Shown here piece by piece: positions 53,911 through 64,000 of a stretch of DNA of 64,000 bases (position 1 is the stretch's first letter; every line of letters starts with the position of its first letter). Source of the stretch: Massilia litorea. GTDB lineage: Bacteria > Pseudomonadota > Gammaproteobacteria > Burkholderiales > Burkholderiaceae_D. A program made the position numbers and the translations under genes. The DNA lies in contig NZ_CP062941.1 in assembly GCF_015101885.1 (NCBI RefSeq), positions 186,001-250,000 on the forward strand, in the 5' to 3' direction. The notes under the pieces were generated by a model. That model did no database searches, had not been told where the DNA came from, and saw only the letters and a program-made list of their open reading frames with translations.

Positions 53911-54264
53911 ATGGGCAAACTCAGCACCCACGTGCTCGATACCGCGAACGGCCGTCCGGCGGCCAGCGTGGCGATTGCGCTCTACGCCGTCTCGGACGCA
54001 GGCCGCGCCCTGCTGGCGCAGGCAAGGACGAATGCCGATGGCCGCTGCGACGCCCCGCTGCTGGCGGGCGACGCCATGCGCGCCGGGCGCTACGAACTGG
54101 AATTTGCGGCGGGCGACTATTTCGCGGCGCAAGGCGTCGTATTGCCGGATCCGCCTTTCGTCGACCGCGTGACGATCGCCTTCGGCATTGCCGACCCGAG
54201 CCAGAACTACCACGTGCCGCTGGTCGTGACGCCCTGGTCGTACTCGACCTACCGCGGCAGCTGA
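53911..54264 (+). CDS. uraH: 5-hydroxyisourate hydrolase (transthyretin-like)
   Basis: A 117-residue transthyretin-related protein that opens 5-hydroxyisourate to OHCU in urate breakdown. The active-site motifs LSTHVLD at the N-terminus, the Arg in the middle region and the C-terminal YRGS are all present. AGGGAAA precedes ATG 53911. There is no N-terminal signal. Its partners urate oxidase and OHCU decarboxylase are not in this window. Confidence 0.95.
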   Translation: MGKLSTHVLDTANGRPAASVAIALYAVSDAGRALLAQARTNADGRCDAPLLAGDAMRAGRYELEFAAGDYFAAQGVVLPDPPFVDRVTIAFGIADPSQNYHVPLVVTPWSYSTYRGS

Positions 54265-54333
54265 GGCCCGGCGAAAGCGGGCGCCTGCGCACGCGAGAAA
54301 TGGTTATCCTGAGCATTCATGACAGGAGCGCCA

Positions 54334-54891
54334 ATGGCTTTGCACATCGTTCATTTCATCGGGCCGATCCACCATAACTCTGCCTGCAGCGTGCGCAACC
54401 TGTGCCTGCAGGCCTTGCAGAATGGGGCCACCGAGATCGAGCTCCATATGTCGACCGAAGGCGGCAACATGACGGCCGGCTTCGCGCTCTATTTCTTCCT
54501 GAAATCGCTGCCGATTCCGCTGACTACCTTCAACATCGGCAGCGTGGAATCGGTCGGCGTCGTCATCTTCCTCGCCGGGTCCAAGCGCTACGCCTGTCCG
54601 GGCGCGCGTTTTCTCGTCCATCCCCTGCACTGGGGCTTCGGCAACCTGGTGGCAGCCGACCATTCGCGCGTGTCCGAGTGGCGCGAATGCCTCGACTTCG
54701 ACGCCGAACGCTATGCCAGCATCTTCGACGAAGCGACCCAGGGCGCGCCGGAAGCGCACGACATCCGCCCTCACCTGTTCGGCAATGCACGCATCTACAC
54801 GGCCGACCAGGCCGTGCGCGCCGGCCTGATCCATGAAGCGGTCCAGGCGCGGCTGCCTGAAATGGGCGCAACCACGCACTGGTGGAATTGA
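54334..54891 (+). CDS. ClpP-like serine protease fold protein
   Basis: A 185-residue protein with the ClpP/crotonase pattern: HFIGPIHHNSA at the start, ELHMSTEGGNMTAGFALYFFL, then IGSVESVGVVIFLAGSKRYACPGARFLVHP. The likely nucleophile is Ser73 and the His is His96, in the ClpP spacing; the acid residue could not be placed. It differs clearly from housekeeping ClpP and no Clp ATPase is nearby. Start at ATG 54334 with AGGAG upstream, rather than the ATG five codons earlier. Substrate unknown. Confidence 0.75.
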   Translation: MALHIVHFIGPIHHNSACSVRNLCLQALQNGATEIELHMSTEGGNMTAGFALYFFLKSLPIPLTTFNIGSVESVGVVIFLAGSKRYACPGARFLVHPLHWGFGNLVAADHSRVSEWRECLDFDAERYASIFDEATQGAPEAHDIRPHLFGNARIYTADQAVRAGLIHEAVQARLPEMGATTHWWN

Positions 54892-55190
54892 TCACAGACT
54901 TTGATCATGGACGAGCTGACCCGGCAGCTGGCGGGGCGCTGTGCCCACCTTAAGCCATCCGATAAGCAGTCGCCCTCCTCTCTGTTGACGTACCGCCAAC
55001 ACCCTTGATCGAAACGCCAACATACTCCCGTGCCAGCGACGTCATGGCATTTTGTCTACGTGGCGCGTACGCATCTGGCACCTGTTGAAACGCTTTACAA
55101 AGTTGATGCCTGTAGGCATCATCCGAGTAGCATGCCGCCTCGAAACAGCTTGGGCGGCCCTCTTGTCCTTCCTCTACTGACCCGGCTCAT
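54892..55190. other. Intergenic region before pilB
   Basis: 299 bases without a gene. It must carry the pilB promoter. A short hairpin GATGCC-TGTA-GGCATC lies at 55105-55120 and a fragment GCTGTGCCCACC near 54940 resembles half of a REP unit. No sigma-54 box with correct spacing was found. Confidence 0.4.
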
Positions 55191-56915
<1,725 letters not shown>

Positions 56916-56920
56916 GATTC

Positions 56921-58159
56921 ATGATGGCTCAATCCCTCACCACCCGAAGCCGCGGCGGCGCGCAAGTCAAGGAAGCGGTCTACGCCTGGGAAGGCAAGGA
57001 CAAGGCCGGCAAGACCGTGCGCGGCGAGCTGCGCGCCGGCGGCGAGGCGATCGTCAACGTGACGCTGCGCCGCCAGGGCATCATGGTCACCAAGGTCAAG
57101 AAGCGGGTCTACCGCAGCGGCAAGAAGATCACCGACAAGGACCTGACCATGTTCACGCGCCAGCTGGCGACGATGATGAAGGCCGGCGTGCCGCTCCTGC
57201 AGGCCTTCGACATCGTCGGCAAGGGCCATGCGAATCCCTCGATGGCGAAACTGATCCTCGACATCCGCGCCGACATCGAGACCGGCACCAGCCTGAACAA
57301 CGCCTTCCGCAAGTACCCACGCTATTTCGACCCGCTGTTCTGCAACCTGGTCGGCGCCGGCGAACAGGCCGGCATCCTGGAAGACCTGCTGCACCGCCTG
57401 GCCGTCTACAAGGAAAAGACGCTGGCCCTGAAGTCCAAGATCAAGTCCGCCCTCACCTACCCGATCGCCATTCTCGCGGTCGCCTTCATCGTGGTCGCCG
57501 TGATCATGATCTGGGTGGTGCCGGCCTTCAAATCCGTGTTCCAGAGCTTCGGCGCCGACCTGCCCGCGCCGACCCTGATCGTGATGGGAATGTCCGAATT
57601 CTTCGTCGAATGGTGGTACCTGATCTTCGGCTCGATCTTCGGCTCGGTCTACTTCTTCTTCCAGTCCTGGCGCCGCTCGCTGAAAATGCAACAGGCCATG
57701 GACCGCCTGCTGCTGCGCATCCCGATCTTCGGCGACGTGATCCGCAAGGCGACCATCGCGCGCTGGACGCGCACCCTGGCGACCATGTTCGCGGCCGGCG
57801 TGCCGCTGGTCGAAGCCCTCGACTCGGTCGGCGGCGCCTCGGGCAACGCGGTCTACCTCGATGCCACCCGCCGCATCCAGACCGAAGTCTCCACCGGCAC
57901 CAGCCTGACGATGGCGATGCAGAACGTGAACGTGTTCCCGAGCCTGGTGACGCAGATGGTCGCCATCGGCGAAGAATCGGGCGCGCTGGACGGCATGCTC
58001 GGTAAAGTCGCGGACTTCTTCGAGGACGAGGTCGACGAAGCCGTCGCCGCCCTGTCCTCGCTGATGGAGCCAATGATCATGGTCATCCTGGGTACGCTGA
58101 TCGGCGGGCTGGTGGTGGCGATGTATCTGCCGATCTTCAAACTCGGTTCGGTGGTGTAA
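56921..58159 (+). CDS. pilC: Type IV pilus inner membrane platform protein PilC
   Basis: A 412-residue protein with two T2SSF domains (about 80-205 and 285-405) and three membrane spans, the last near the C-terminus (LGTLIGGLVVAMYLPIFKL). The family stretches FTRQLATMMKAGVPLLQAF and WTRTLATMFAAGVPLVEAL repeat once in each half. It anchors PilB to the pilus machine. Start at the first of two consecutive ATGs, with AGGA upstream. Confidence 0.95.
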   Translation: MMAQSLTTRSRGGAQVKEAVYAWEGKDKAGKTVRGELRAGGEAIVNVTLRRQGIMVTKVKKRVYRSGKKITDKDLTMFTRQLATMMKAGVPLLQAFDIVGKGHANPSMAKLILDIRADIETGTSLNNAFRKYPRYFDPLFCNLVGAGEQAGILEDLLHRLAVYKEKTLALKSKIKSALTYPIAILAVAFIVVAVIMIWVVPAFKSVFQSFGADLPAPTLIVMGMSEFFVEWWYLIFGSIFGSVYFFFQSWRRSLKMQQAMDRLLLRIPIFGDVIRKATIARWTRTLATMFAAGVPLVEALDSVGGASGNAVYLDATRRIQTEVSTGTSLTMAMQNVNVFPSLVTQMVAIGEESGALDGMLGKVADFFEDEVDEAVAALSSLMEPMIMVILGTLIGGLVVAMYLPIFKLGSVV

Positions 58160-58212
58160 ACGGTCCCTTTCGACACTGTCATCCTCCGCGGGCGCATGCC
58201 CGCACGGATTGC

Positions 58213-58926
58213 ATGCATACTGTTCGCATGCGAAAGAACCTCGAACGGAACATGCGCGAATTCTGGATCGCACGTGGCGCCATCCTGGTCACGGCGGCGC
58301 TGAACGCCGTCCTGATCAACAACCTGACCATCTTCCCGTGGTGGCTCGCCTCCGTCGTCGAGGTGGCGCTGCTGGTGCCGCTGTCCGTCGCCACCGCCTG
58401 GAACCACGGCCAGATGCGCAAGGCCACCGGCGCGCATCACTGGATCCGCATCCACCACCACAGGCGCATCATCCGGCGCGCGGCCATCGTGCTGACCGCG
58501 ATTATCACCCTCATCAACTTCCAGGCCCTGTTCGTCGTGCTCCACGCGCTGCTGTACGGTGCGAAAGGAACCACCGGGCAAAGCCTGCTGGTCGATGCGC
58601 TCAACATCTGGCTCACCAACGTGGTCGTGTTCGCCCTGTGGTTCTGGAACCTCGACCGCGGCGGCCCGGCGGGGCGCGATGCGGCAAAGGAGCCGGTGGC
58701 CGATTTCATGTTTCCGCAGATGGGCTCCGGTTGCCCGGGCGGGCAGGAATGGACGCCGGGCTTTTTCGATTATGTGTTCGTCTCTTTTACCAATGCGACG
58801 GCCTTTTCGCCGACGGACACGGTGCCGCTGACGGCGCGCGTCAAGATCCTCTTCATGGTGCAGGCAAGCGCCTCGCTGCTGACGGTCGGCCTGGTGGCGG
58901 CGCGGGCGGTCAACATCCTCGCTTGA
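58213..58926 (+). CDS. Multi-pass membrane protein, possible DUF1345-like ion-channel-type protein
   Basis: A 237-residue membrane protein with about six hydrophobic segments. The C-terminal part, FVSFTNATAFSPTDTVPLT followed by a final span ending ARAVNILA, resembles the pore-like region of DUF1345 and similar potassium-channel-like proteins; this family link is weak. It is placed between pilC and an aminotransferase and interrupts the usual pilC-pilD order. No role in piliation is visible. Start at ATG 58213; the ATG five codons later is possible. Confidence 0.65.
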   Translation: MHTVRMRKNLERNMREFWIARGAILVTAALNAVLINNLTIFPWWLASVVEVALLVPLSVATAWNHGQMRKATGAHHWIRIHHHRRIIRRAAIVLTAIITLINFQALFVVLHALLYGAKGTTGQSLLVDALNIWLTNVVVFALWFWNLDRGGPAGRDAAKEPVADFMFPQMGSGCPGGQEWTPGFFDYVFVSFTNATAFSPTDTVPLTARVKILFMVQASASLLTVGLVAARAVNILA

Positions 58927-58989
58927 GTCATCGACGACGAGGCCCCACGCTCCACGAACCTGCATCCGCGCCAGGCGCCCGGTAATCCC

Positions 58990-60168
58990 TTAGCTGCGCA
59001 GGCGATCCATGAAGGCGCCAAGGCGCCGGATCGCCTCTTGCAGGTGTTCGGCGCTGGCGGCGTAGGACAGGCGCACGTACTGGTCCGCGCCTACATTTCC
59101 GAAGTCCTTGCCCGGCGTGAGCGCCACGTGGACTTCTTCCAGGACCCGCTCGCAGAACTGCCAGGACGTCAAACCCGTCCCGCTCACGTCGAAATAGACA
59201 TAGAAGGCGCCGTCCGGCGGCACCGGTACCGGCAGGCCGATCCCCGCCAGGCCCTTGAGCACCAGTTCCCGCCGCCGCGCGAACTCGACGCGCCGCTCTT
59301 CGCAGACGGCCAGCGATGCGGGCGTAAAACAGGCCAGCGCTGCCTGCTGGGACAGGTTCGAGGCGCAGATATAGTAATTCTGGGCGAGTCTCTCCATGGT
59401 CGGCACCAGCGCTTCGGGCACGACGGTCCAGCCGAGACGCCAGCCGGTCATGCCGAAATACTTGGAAAAACTGTTGATGACGATGGCGTCGTCGTCGAAG
59501 GCGAGCACCGTCTGCGGCGGGCGGCCTGCGGCGTCGCGGTCGCCCAGGTTCAGGTAGATCTCGTCGACGATGCGCCAGGCGCCGTGCTCGCGCGCCCATG
59601 CGCAGATCGCGCGCAGTTCGTCGGGCGGCACCGAGGTGCCGGTCGGGTTCGAGGGCGTGGCGACCATCAGCCCTTTCGTCTGCGGCGTCCAGTTGGCGCG
59701 CACGCTGGCGGCATCGAGCTGGAAGCGGGTGTCCGCATCGGTGCTGACGAGCTTTACTTGCGCACCGAAGCTGCTCATGAACTGGCGGTTGCACGGGTAT
59801 GAGGGGTCGCCCACGATCACTTCGTCGCCCGGGTCGACCAGCGCCGCGGACACCAGCAGCAGCGCCGCCGAAGCGCCGGCGGTGACGATGATCCGGTGCG
59901 GGTTCAGGGTGACGCCATGCTCGTGCAGGTAGAAACCGGCGATCGCCTCGCGCAGGGCCGGGATGCCCAGGGCCGCGGTATAGGGCAGCGAACCGCCCTC
60001 CACGGCCTTGCCCGCCGCCTCCAGCACGGCCGGCGGCGGGCCGAAATCGGGTTCGCCCAGGCTGAGCTTGATGACTTCATGCCCTTGCGCTTCCAGGGCG
60101 GCGGCGCGTTTGCCGAATTCCATGGCGAAGAAAGGATCGACGGACTGGGCGCGTTGCGAGATTTTCAT
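58990..60168 (-). CDS. Class I/II PLP aminotransferase
   Basis: A 392-residue fold-type I aminotransferase. The N-terminal SLGEPDFGPP, NPTGTSVPP near 170, VDEIYLNLG near 200 and the Schiff-base lysine in NSFSKYFGMTGWRLGW near 233 are typical of the aspartate/aromatic aminotransferase-like group. The donor amino acid cannot be read from sequence. Start at ATG 60168, since the upstream extension to 60387 is not conserved-looking and crosses the pilD promoter region. It lies on the opposite strand to the pil genes. Confidence 0.88.
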   Translation of the reverse strand: MKISQRAQSVDPFFAMEFGKRAAALEAQGHEVIKLSLGEPDFGPPPAVLEAAGKAVEGGSLPYTAALGIPALREAIAGFYLHEHGVTLNPHRIIVTAGASAALLLVSAALVDPGDEVIVGDPSYPCNRQFMSSFGAQVKLVSTDADTRFQLDAASVRANWTPQTKGLMVATPSNPTGTSVPPDELRAICAWAREHGAWRIVDEIYLNLGDRDAAGRPPQTVLAFDDDAIVINSFSKYFGMTGWRLGWTVVPEALVPTMERLAQNYYICASNLSQQAALACFTPASLAVCEERRVEFARRRELVLKGLAGIGLPVPVPPDGAFYVYFDVSGTGLTSWQFCERVLEEVHVALTPGKDFGNVGADQYVRLSYAASAEHLQEAIRRLGAFMDRLRS

Positions 60169-60386
60169 GGTGGCTTTTCGATAGAGACTGTGCGTGACGC
60201 ATTTTATAGGCGTGCCGGGAAACGCGCCGGCCGGTGCGCCCCCCGGTTGGCGGTCGCGCCGTGCTGCAATGGCGCGACAGGCCGAATGCACCATTGCACT
60301 CCAACGCAAGTCTCTTCGCCAAAACACCGGAAACACCCTAAAATAGGTTGATCTACGGAACCATTTACCATTTTCGGAAGCCTGCA

Positions 60387-61250
60387 TTGGAAACTCTTCT
60401 CTTCGCCGCCCCGGGCTCGCTCGGTCCTACCCTGGTTGCCGGCCTGCTGGGCCTCCTGATCGGCAGTTTCCTGAACGTGGTGATCCACCGCATTCCGAAG
60501 ATGATGCAGCGCGAGTCCGACAATTACGTGGCCCACGAAAGCGGCAAGGAGCTTCCGCATACCGACCGCTACAACCTGATGGTGCCGCGCTCCGCCTGTC
60601 CCCACTGCGGGCACCAGATCACGGCGCTGGAAAACATTCCCGTGATCAGCTGGCTGGCGCTGCGCGGCAAGTGCCGCAAGTGCAAGGCCCCGATCTCGGC
60701 GCGTTACCCGGCCGTCGAACTGCTGACCGGCGTCCTGTCGGCCCTGCTGGTCTGGACTTTCGGATCCGGCGTGGCCGGCATGGCGACCCTGGTGTTCGCC
60801 TGGTTGCTGGTCGCGATGACCTTCATCGACGTGGACACCCAGCTGCTGCCGGACGACCTGACCTTCCCGCTGCTGTGGATGGGTCTGCTGGTCAACCTGA
60901 ACGGCACCTTCGTGCCGCTGCGTGACGCCGTGATTGGCGCCGCAGCCGGCTACCTGGTGCTGTGGGCGGTGTACTGGCTGTTCAAACTGGTGACCGGCAA
61001 GGAAGGCATGGGCTATGGCGACTTCAAGCTGCTCGCCGCGCTCGGCGCCTGGCTGGGCTGGGCGATGCTGCCGACCATTATCCTGCTATCCTCGGTGGTG
61101 GGCGCGATCGTCGGCATCAGCCTGATCGTGTTCGCGCGCCGCGGCCGCGACAAGCCGATCCCGTTCGGACCGTATCTGGCCGCCGCCGGCATGATCGCCC
61201 TGCTCTACGGCGAGCAGATCGGCGGACTCTTCCAGGGCCTCCTTGCGTAA
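60387..61250 (+). CDS. pilD: Prepilin peptidase PilD
   Basis: A 287-residue bifunctional prepilin peptidase/N-methylase. Cys71, 74, 96 and 99 form the zinc motif (CPHC, CRKC). The two catalytic aspartates are in FIDVDTQLLPDD near 150 and GYGDFKLL near 210. Eight membrane spans are expected. No ATG fits the N-terminus: TTG 60387 has GGAAG eight bases upstream and gives METLLFAAPG; TTG 60348 is an alternative 13 codons longer. It is followed three bases later by coaE. Confidence 0.92.
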   Translation: METLLFAAPGSLGPTLVAGLLGLLIGSFLNVVIHRIPKMMQRESDNYVAHESGKELPHTDRYNLMVPRSACPHCGHQITALENIPVISWLALRGKCRKCKAPISARYPAVELLTGVLSALLVWTFGSGVAGMATLVFAWLLVAMTFIDVDTQLLPDDLTFPLLWMGLLVNLNGTFVPLRDAVIGAAAGYLVLWAVYWLFKLVTGKEGMGYGDFKLLAALGAWLGWAMLPTIILLSSVVGAIVGISLIVFARRGRDKPIPFGPYLAAAGMIALLYGEQIGGLFQGLLA

Positions 61251-61253
61251 ATC

Positions 61254-61901
61254 ATGAAACCGGTACAGGCACCTTCATTTTCCGTCGGCCTGACCGGCGG
61301 CATCGGCTGCGGCAAGACGACGGTGGCCGACATGTTCGGCGCGCTCGGCGCCTCGCTGGTCGACACCGACGCCATCGCCCACGCCCTCACCGCCCCGCAC
61401 GGGTCGGCCATGCCGGCCATCCTCGCCGAGTTCGGCGACGGCTTTGCAACGCCGGACGGCGCACTCGACCGCGCGAAGATGCGCGAGCTGGTGTTTACGG
61501 ATCCCGGCGCCCGCGCCCGGCTGGAAGCCATTTTGCACCCGAGAATCAGGGAAGCGACGGCCGCCGCGGCCGCGATCGCCACCGGCCCCTACGTCATCTT
61601 CGTGGTGCCGCTGCTGATCGAGTCGGGCAGCTGGCGCGCGCGCGTGTCGCGCATCCTTGCGATTGATTGCAAAGAAGAGACGCAAATCGCGCGCGTGATG
61701 GCCAGAAATAATTTGTCGGAAGTCCAGGTGCGCGCCATCATGGCGGCCCAGGTCACGCGCGCGCAGCGCCTGGCGGCGGCCGACGACGTCGTCGTCAACG
61801 ACGACGGACTGGAGGCATTGACGCCCCAGGTCGCACGCCTGCACGCGTTTTATATGGATCAAGCCGCCCGCATGGCCGCTTCATCCATGCAGGGTTTGTA
61901 A
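61254..61901 (+). CDS. coaE: Dephospho-CoA kinase
   Basis: A 215-residue kinase for the last step of CoA synthesis, phosphorylating dephospho-CoA. Walker A is GGIGCGKTT (residues 14-23), and [25 protein letters not shown] and the VVNDDG end motif are typical. The pilD-coaE-zapD-yacG order is the standard one in Burkholderiales. Confidence 0.95.
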   Translation: MKPVQAPSFSVGLTGGIGCGKTTVADMFGALGASLVDTDAIAHALTAPHGSAMPAILAEFGDGFATPDGALDRAKMRELVFTDPGARARLEAILHPRIREATAAAAAIATGPYVIFVVPLLIESGSWRARVSRILAIDCKEETQIARVMARNNLSEVQVRAIMAAQVTRAQRLAAADDVVVNDDGLEALTPQVARLHAFYMDQAARMAASSMQGL

Positions 61902-61965
61902 TTTTGCTCCGCATGGTTCAGAATCACGGAGTTGCTCGCCAGCCCACATTCAGGGGAATGTCACT

Positions 61966-62721
61966 TTGATCGTCTACGAATATCCTTTCAACGAGCGCAT
62001 TCGTACCTTGTTGCGGCTGGAAGACCTGTATGAGAAGTTCAAGTTCTTCGTACGCCAGGAACATGCGATGCAGCACCACGTCGCGCTCTCGACGATCTTC
62101 GACATGCTGGAAGTGGCCGGCCGCGCCGACCTGAAATCCGACCTGCTGCAGGAACTCGAACGCCAGAAGCAGAGCCTGCTGGCCTACCGCAGCAATCCGA
62201 ACGTGGCGCCCGAGGCGCTCGACGCCATCCTGGGCGAACTCGACCAGGTCAGCAGCGCCCTCGTGGCAACCCAGGGCAAGACGGGCCAGAACGTGCGCGA
62301 CAACGAGTGGCTGATGAGCATCCGCGGCCGCACCATCATCCCCGGCGGCGCCTGCGAATTCGACCTGCCCTCCTACTACGCCTGGCAGAAACGCCCGACC
62401 GAACAGCGCTACGCCGACATCATGGGCTGGTTCGGCCCGCTCGCTCCCCTGTTCGACGCGCTCGCACTGGTGCTGCGCCTCCTGCGCGATTCCGGCCGTC
62501 CGACTAAAATGATCGCGACCGCCGGCAGCTATCAGCAAATGCTGCAGGGAAAGGTCTATCACATGCTGCGCCTCGGCCTGGACGAGACGCTGGGTGCGAT
62601 TCCCGAGATCTCGGCCAACAAATACATGCTGTGGGTGCGGTTTACAACCCAGGGTGGGGATTTGAAGCCGAAGTCGCTGGAAGAAGACGTGCCCTTCGAG
62701 CTGACCCTCTGTAACTTCTAA
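61966..62721 (+). CDS. zapD: Cell division protein ZapD
   Basis: A 251-residue FtsZ-binding protein that cross-links FtsZ filaments at the division ring. The N-terminal [17 protein letters not shown] is the family signature. Start is TTG 61966, behind AGGGGAA; an ATG at 61958 opens only a three-codon frame and cannot be the start. Confidence 0.95.
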   Translation: MIVYEYPFNERIRTLLRLEDLYEKFKFFVRQEHAMQHHVALSTIFDMLEVAGRADLKSDLLQELERQKQSLLAYRSNPNVAPEALDAILGELDQVSSALVATQGKTGQNVRDNEWLMSIRGRTIIPGGACEFDLPSYYAWQKRPTEQRYADIMGWFGPLAPLFDALALVLRLLRDSGRPTKMIATAGSYQQMLQGKVYHMLRLGLDETLGAIPEISANKYMLWVRFTTQGGDLKPKSLEEDVPFELTLCNF

Positions 62722-62738
62722 AGTAAGCAAGTATTGCC

Positions 62739-62927
62739 ATGACCGTTGTAGCCTGCCCCACCTGCGCCAGGAAAGTCGAATGGACGCCTGAGAACAAGTT
62801 CCGCCCGTTCTGCTCCGAGCGCTGCAAACAGATCGACCTGGGCGCCTGGGCCGAAGAGAAATATACGATTCCCGCCGCTGCACCGAACGAGTTGCAGGAC
62901 AATCCGCTGGACGAAGACAAGCACTAA
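62739..62927 (+). CDS. yacG: DNA gyrase inhibitor YacG
   Basis: A 62-residue zinc protein with Cys6, Cys9, Cys25 and Cys29 (CPTC and CSERC). YacG binds GyrB and inhibits gyrase. It follows zapD by 17 bases, as in related genomes. Confidence 0.95.
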   Translation: MTVVACPTCARKVEWTPENKFRPFCSERCKQIDLGAWAEEKYTIPAAAPNELQDNPLDEDKH

Positions 62928-62940
62928 GGTCGCCCCATCC

Positions 62941-63078
62941 GTAGGGTGGGCACTCCGAAGTGAGGCCGGCATTAAGGCCACCGGCCTTAATGCCCCCACG
63001 CGTTACGCACGCATCCATTTGCCTGCGGCCGCGATAAGGACACGTCCCCACCGCGTGGGCGCGGGGCGCCCACCCTAC
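62941..63078. repeat. REPIN-like inverted repeat pair (copy 7)
   Basis: Left unit starts GTAGGGTGGGCAC; right unit is GCGTGGGCGCGGGGCGCCCACCCTAC. Inside is a further hairpin CATTAAGGCC-ACC-GGCCTTAATG. The element fills the gap between the converging yacG and dadA genes. Confidence 0.82.
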
Positions 63079-63083
63079 CAAAC

Positions 63084-64000
63084 CTACGCGGTAACGCTGA
63101 TCCCGCCCGGCACCAGCACCGGCTTGTTGCGGCTGCCATAGCGGTCCATGAACAGGCCTTCCAGCCCGATCTCCGGCTGGCGTCCCGACACCATGTCGGC
63201 CAGTACGCGGCCCGAGCCGCAGGCCATGGTCCAGCCCAGCGTGCCGTGGCCCGTGTTCAGGAACAGGTTGCGGTACGGGGTCGGACCGACGACCGGCGTG
63301 CCGTCCGGCGTCATCGGACGCAGGCCGCACCAGAACTCGGCTTTCGAGACATCGCCGCCGCGCGGGAACAGGTCGGTCACCGAGTGCTCCAGCGTGTCGC
63401 GGCGCGCCTGGTGCAGGCTCAGGTCGTAGCCCGCGAGTTCGGCCGTGCCGCCGACGCGGATGCGGTCGCCCAGGCGCGTGATCGCCACTTTGAACGTTTC
63501 GTCCATCACGGTCGATTCAGGCGCGCCGGCGGCGTCCGTGATCGGCACCGTGATCGAATAGCCCTTCACCGGATACACCGGGATGTGGATGCCGATCTGT
63601 TTCAGGACGAAGGGCGAATAGCTGCCCAGCGCCAGCACGAAGGAATCGGCCTTCAGCTCGCCCTGCGAGGTGACCACGCCGGTGACCTTGTCGCCTTCGA
63701 CCGAGAGACGCTTGATCTCGACGCCGTGGCGGAACTTGACGCCCAGTTCCTTGGCCATCTCGGCCAGCTTCTGGGTGAACTTGAAGCAGTCGCCGGTCTC
63801 GTCGTTCGGCAGCAGCAGGCCGCCGACGAATTTCCCGCGCACGTTTTTCAGCGCCGGCTCATAGGCTTCGCAGCCGGCCGGATCGAGCACTTGATAGGGC
63901 ACGCCGTATTGTTCGAGCACGGCGATGTCGGTGGCGGCGCCGTCCAGCTGCTTCTGGTTGCGGAACAGCTGCAGGGTGCCCTGGCTGCGCTCGTCGTAGG
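63084..64000 (-). CDS. dadA: D-amino acid dehydrogenase, partial (N-terminus outside window)
   Basis: The C-terminal 305 codons of a FAD-dependent D-amino acid dehydrogenase small subunit, which oxidises D-amino acids (mainly D-alanine) to keto acids. Family stretches seen are [74 protein letters not shown] and the FAD-binding [21 protein letters not shown] near the end. The usual length is about 430, so the FAD-binding N-terminus lies to the right of the window. The stop is 5 bases from the REPIN. Confidence 0.93.
   Translation of the reverse strand, partial: YDERSQGTLQLFRNQKQLDGAATDIAVLEQYGVPYQVLDPAGCEAYEPALKNVRGKFVGGLLLPNDETGDCFKFTQKLAEMAKELGVKFRHGVEIKRLSVEGDKVTGVVTSQGELKADSFVLALGSYSPFVLKQIGIHIPVYPVKGYSITVPITDAAGAPESTVMDETFKVAITRLGDRIRVGGTAELAGYDLSLHQARRDTLEHSVTDLFPRGGDVSKAEFWCGLRPMTPDGTPVVGPTPYRNLFLNTGHGTLGWTMACGSGRVLADMVSGRQPEIGLEGLFMDRYGSRNKPVLVPGGISVTA

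Noticed and set aside
54934..54952. Eighth REP copy
   Set aside because: Only a short half-match (GCTGTGCCCACC) without the core or the hairpin arms.
55070..55100. Sigma-54 promoter before pilB (CTGGCACCTGTTGAAA)
   Set aside because: TGGCAC is present but the GC element is missing at the required spacing.
61958..61969. ATG start for zapD at 61958
   Set aside because: It opens ATG TCA CTT TGA only; the conserved N-terminus requires TTG 61966.

Overview
The window is GC-rich and codes almost end to end. The block pilB-pilC-pilD-coaE-zapD-yacG, the codon use and the dense set of extragenic palindromes suggest a betaproteobacterium of the Burkholderiales, most likely Oxalobacteraceae of the Massilia type. 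That placement is inferred from gene order and protein features, not from an rRNA or a search.

Layout. 1-3517 (minus): the end of a reductive pyrimidine degradation cluster (omega-amino acid aminotransferase, malonate/methylmalonate semialdehyde dehydrogenase, PreT cut by the window edge). 3862-6926 (plus): a GNAT acetyltransferase, a small membrane protein, a LytS/LytTR-type two-component pair and a VOC protein. 7043-14204 (minus): a type VI secretion spike module, VgrG - DUF4123 adaptor - BTH_I2691-like effector - DUF6708 protein; its three distal genes are clearly richer in AT than the rest of the window. 14398-21695 (minus): a nucleoside catabolic (deo) operon, purine nucleoside phosphorylase - deoB - deoC - ALDH16-like two-module dehydrogenase - deoA - cdd. 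21966-24912 (plus): pseudouridine kinase with an N-terminal HTH, psuG and a LysR regulator. 25066-27352 (minus): DUF969 - DUF979 - pcp. 27532-30165: an NHL-repeat lipoprotein, a YciI-like protein and an alpha/beta hydrolase. 30546-35265 (plus): a nucleoside-type BMP ABC importer. 35362-37713 (minus): an exported CXXCH protein and a MipA/OmpV porin. 37859-46268 (minus): S1/P1 nuclease, 5'-nucleotidase lipoprotein, large Oar-like TonB receptor and an exported adenosine deaminase. 46487-54264: guaD, xdhC, xdhB, xdhA and puuE (minus) with divergent uraH. 54334-62927 (plus): ClpP-like protein, pilB, pilC, membrane protein, pilD, coaE, zapD and yacG, with an aminotransferase on minus. 63084-64000 (minus): dadA, cut by the window edge.

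How it works together. Most of the window can be read as one nucleic-acid scavenging programme spread over several operons. Exported nuclease and 5'-nucleotidase would make nucleosides, a periplasmic deaminase would turn adenosine into inosine, and the BMP-type ABC importer would take nucleosides in. The deo genes and PsuK/PsuG would release bases and sugar phosphates. GuaD and xanthine dehydrogenase lead purines to urate, and UraH and PuuE act further down the ureide route. PreT, the aminotransferase and the semialdehyde dehydrogenase finish uracil and thymine. Urate oxidase, OHCU decarboxylase, PreA, dihydropyrimidinase and beta-ureidopropionase are not in this window.

A family of REP/REPIN-like palindromes built on GTAGGGTGGGCAC occurs seven times. 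Six copies lie between genes; one pair lies inside the xdhC reading frame without breaking it. No tRNA, rRNA, CRISPR array or complete insertion sequence was seen.
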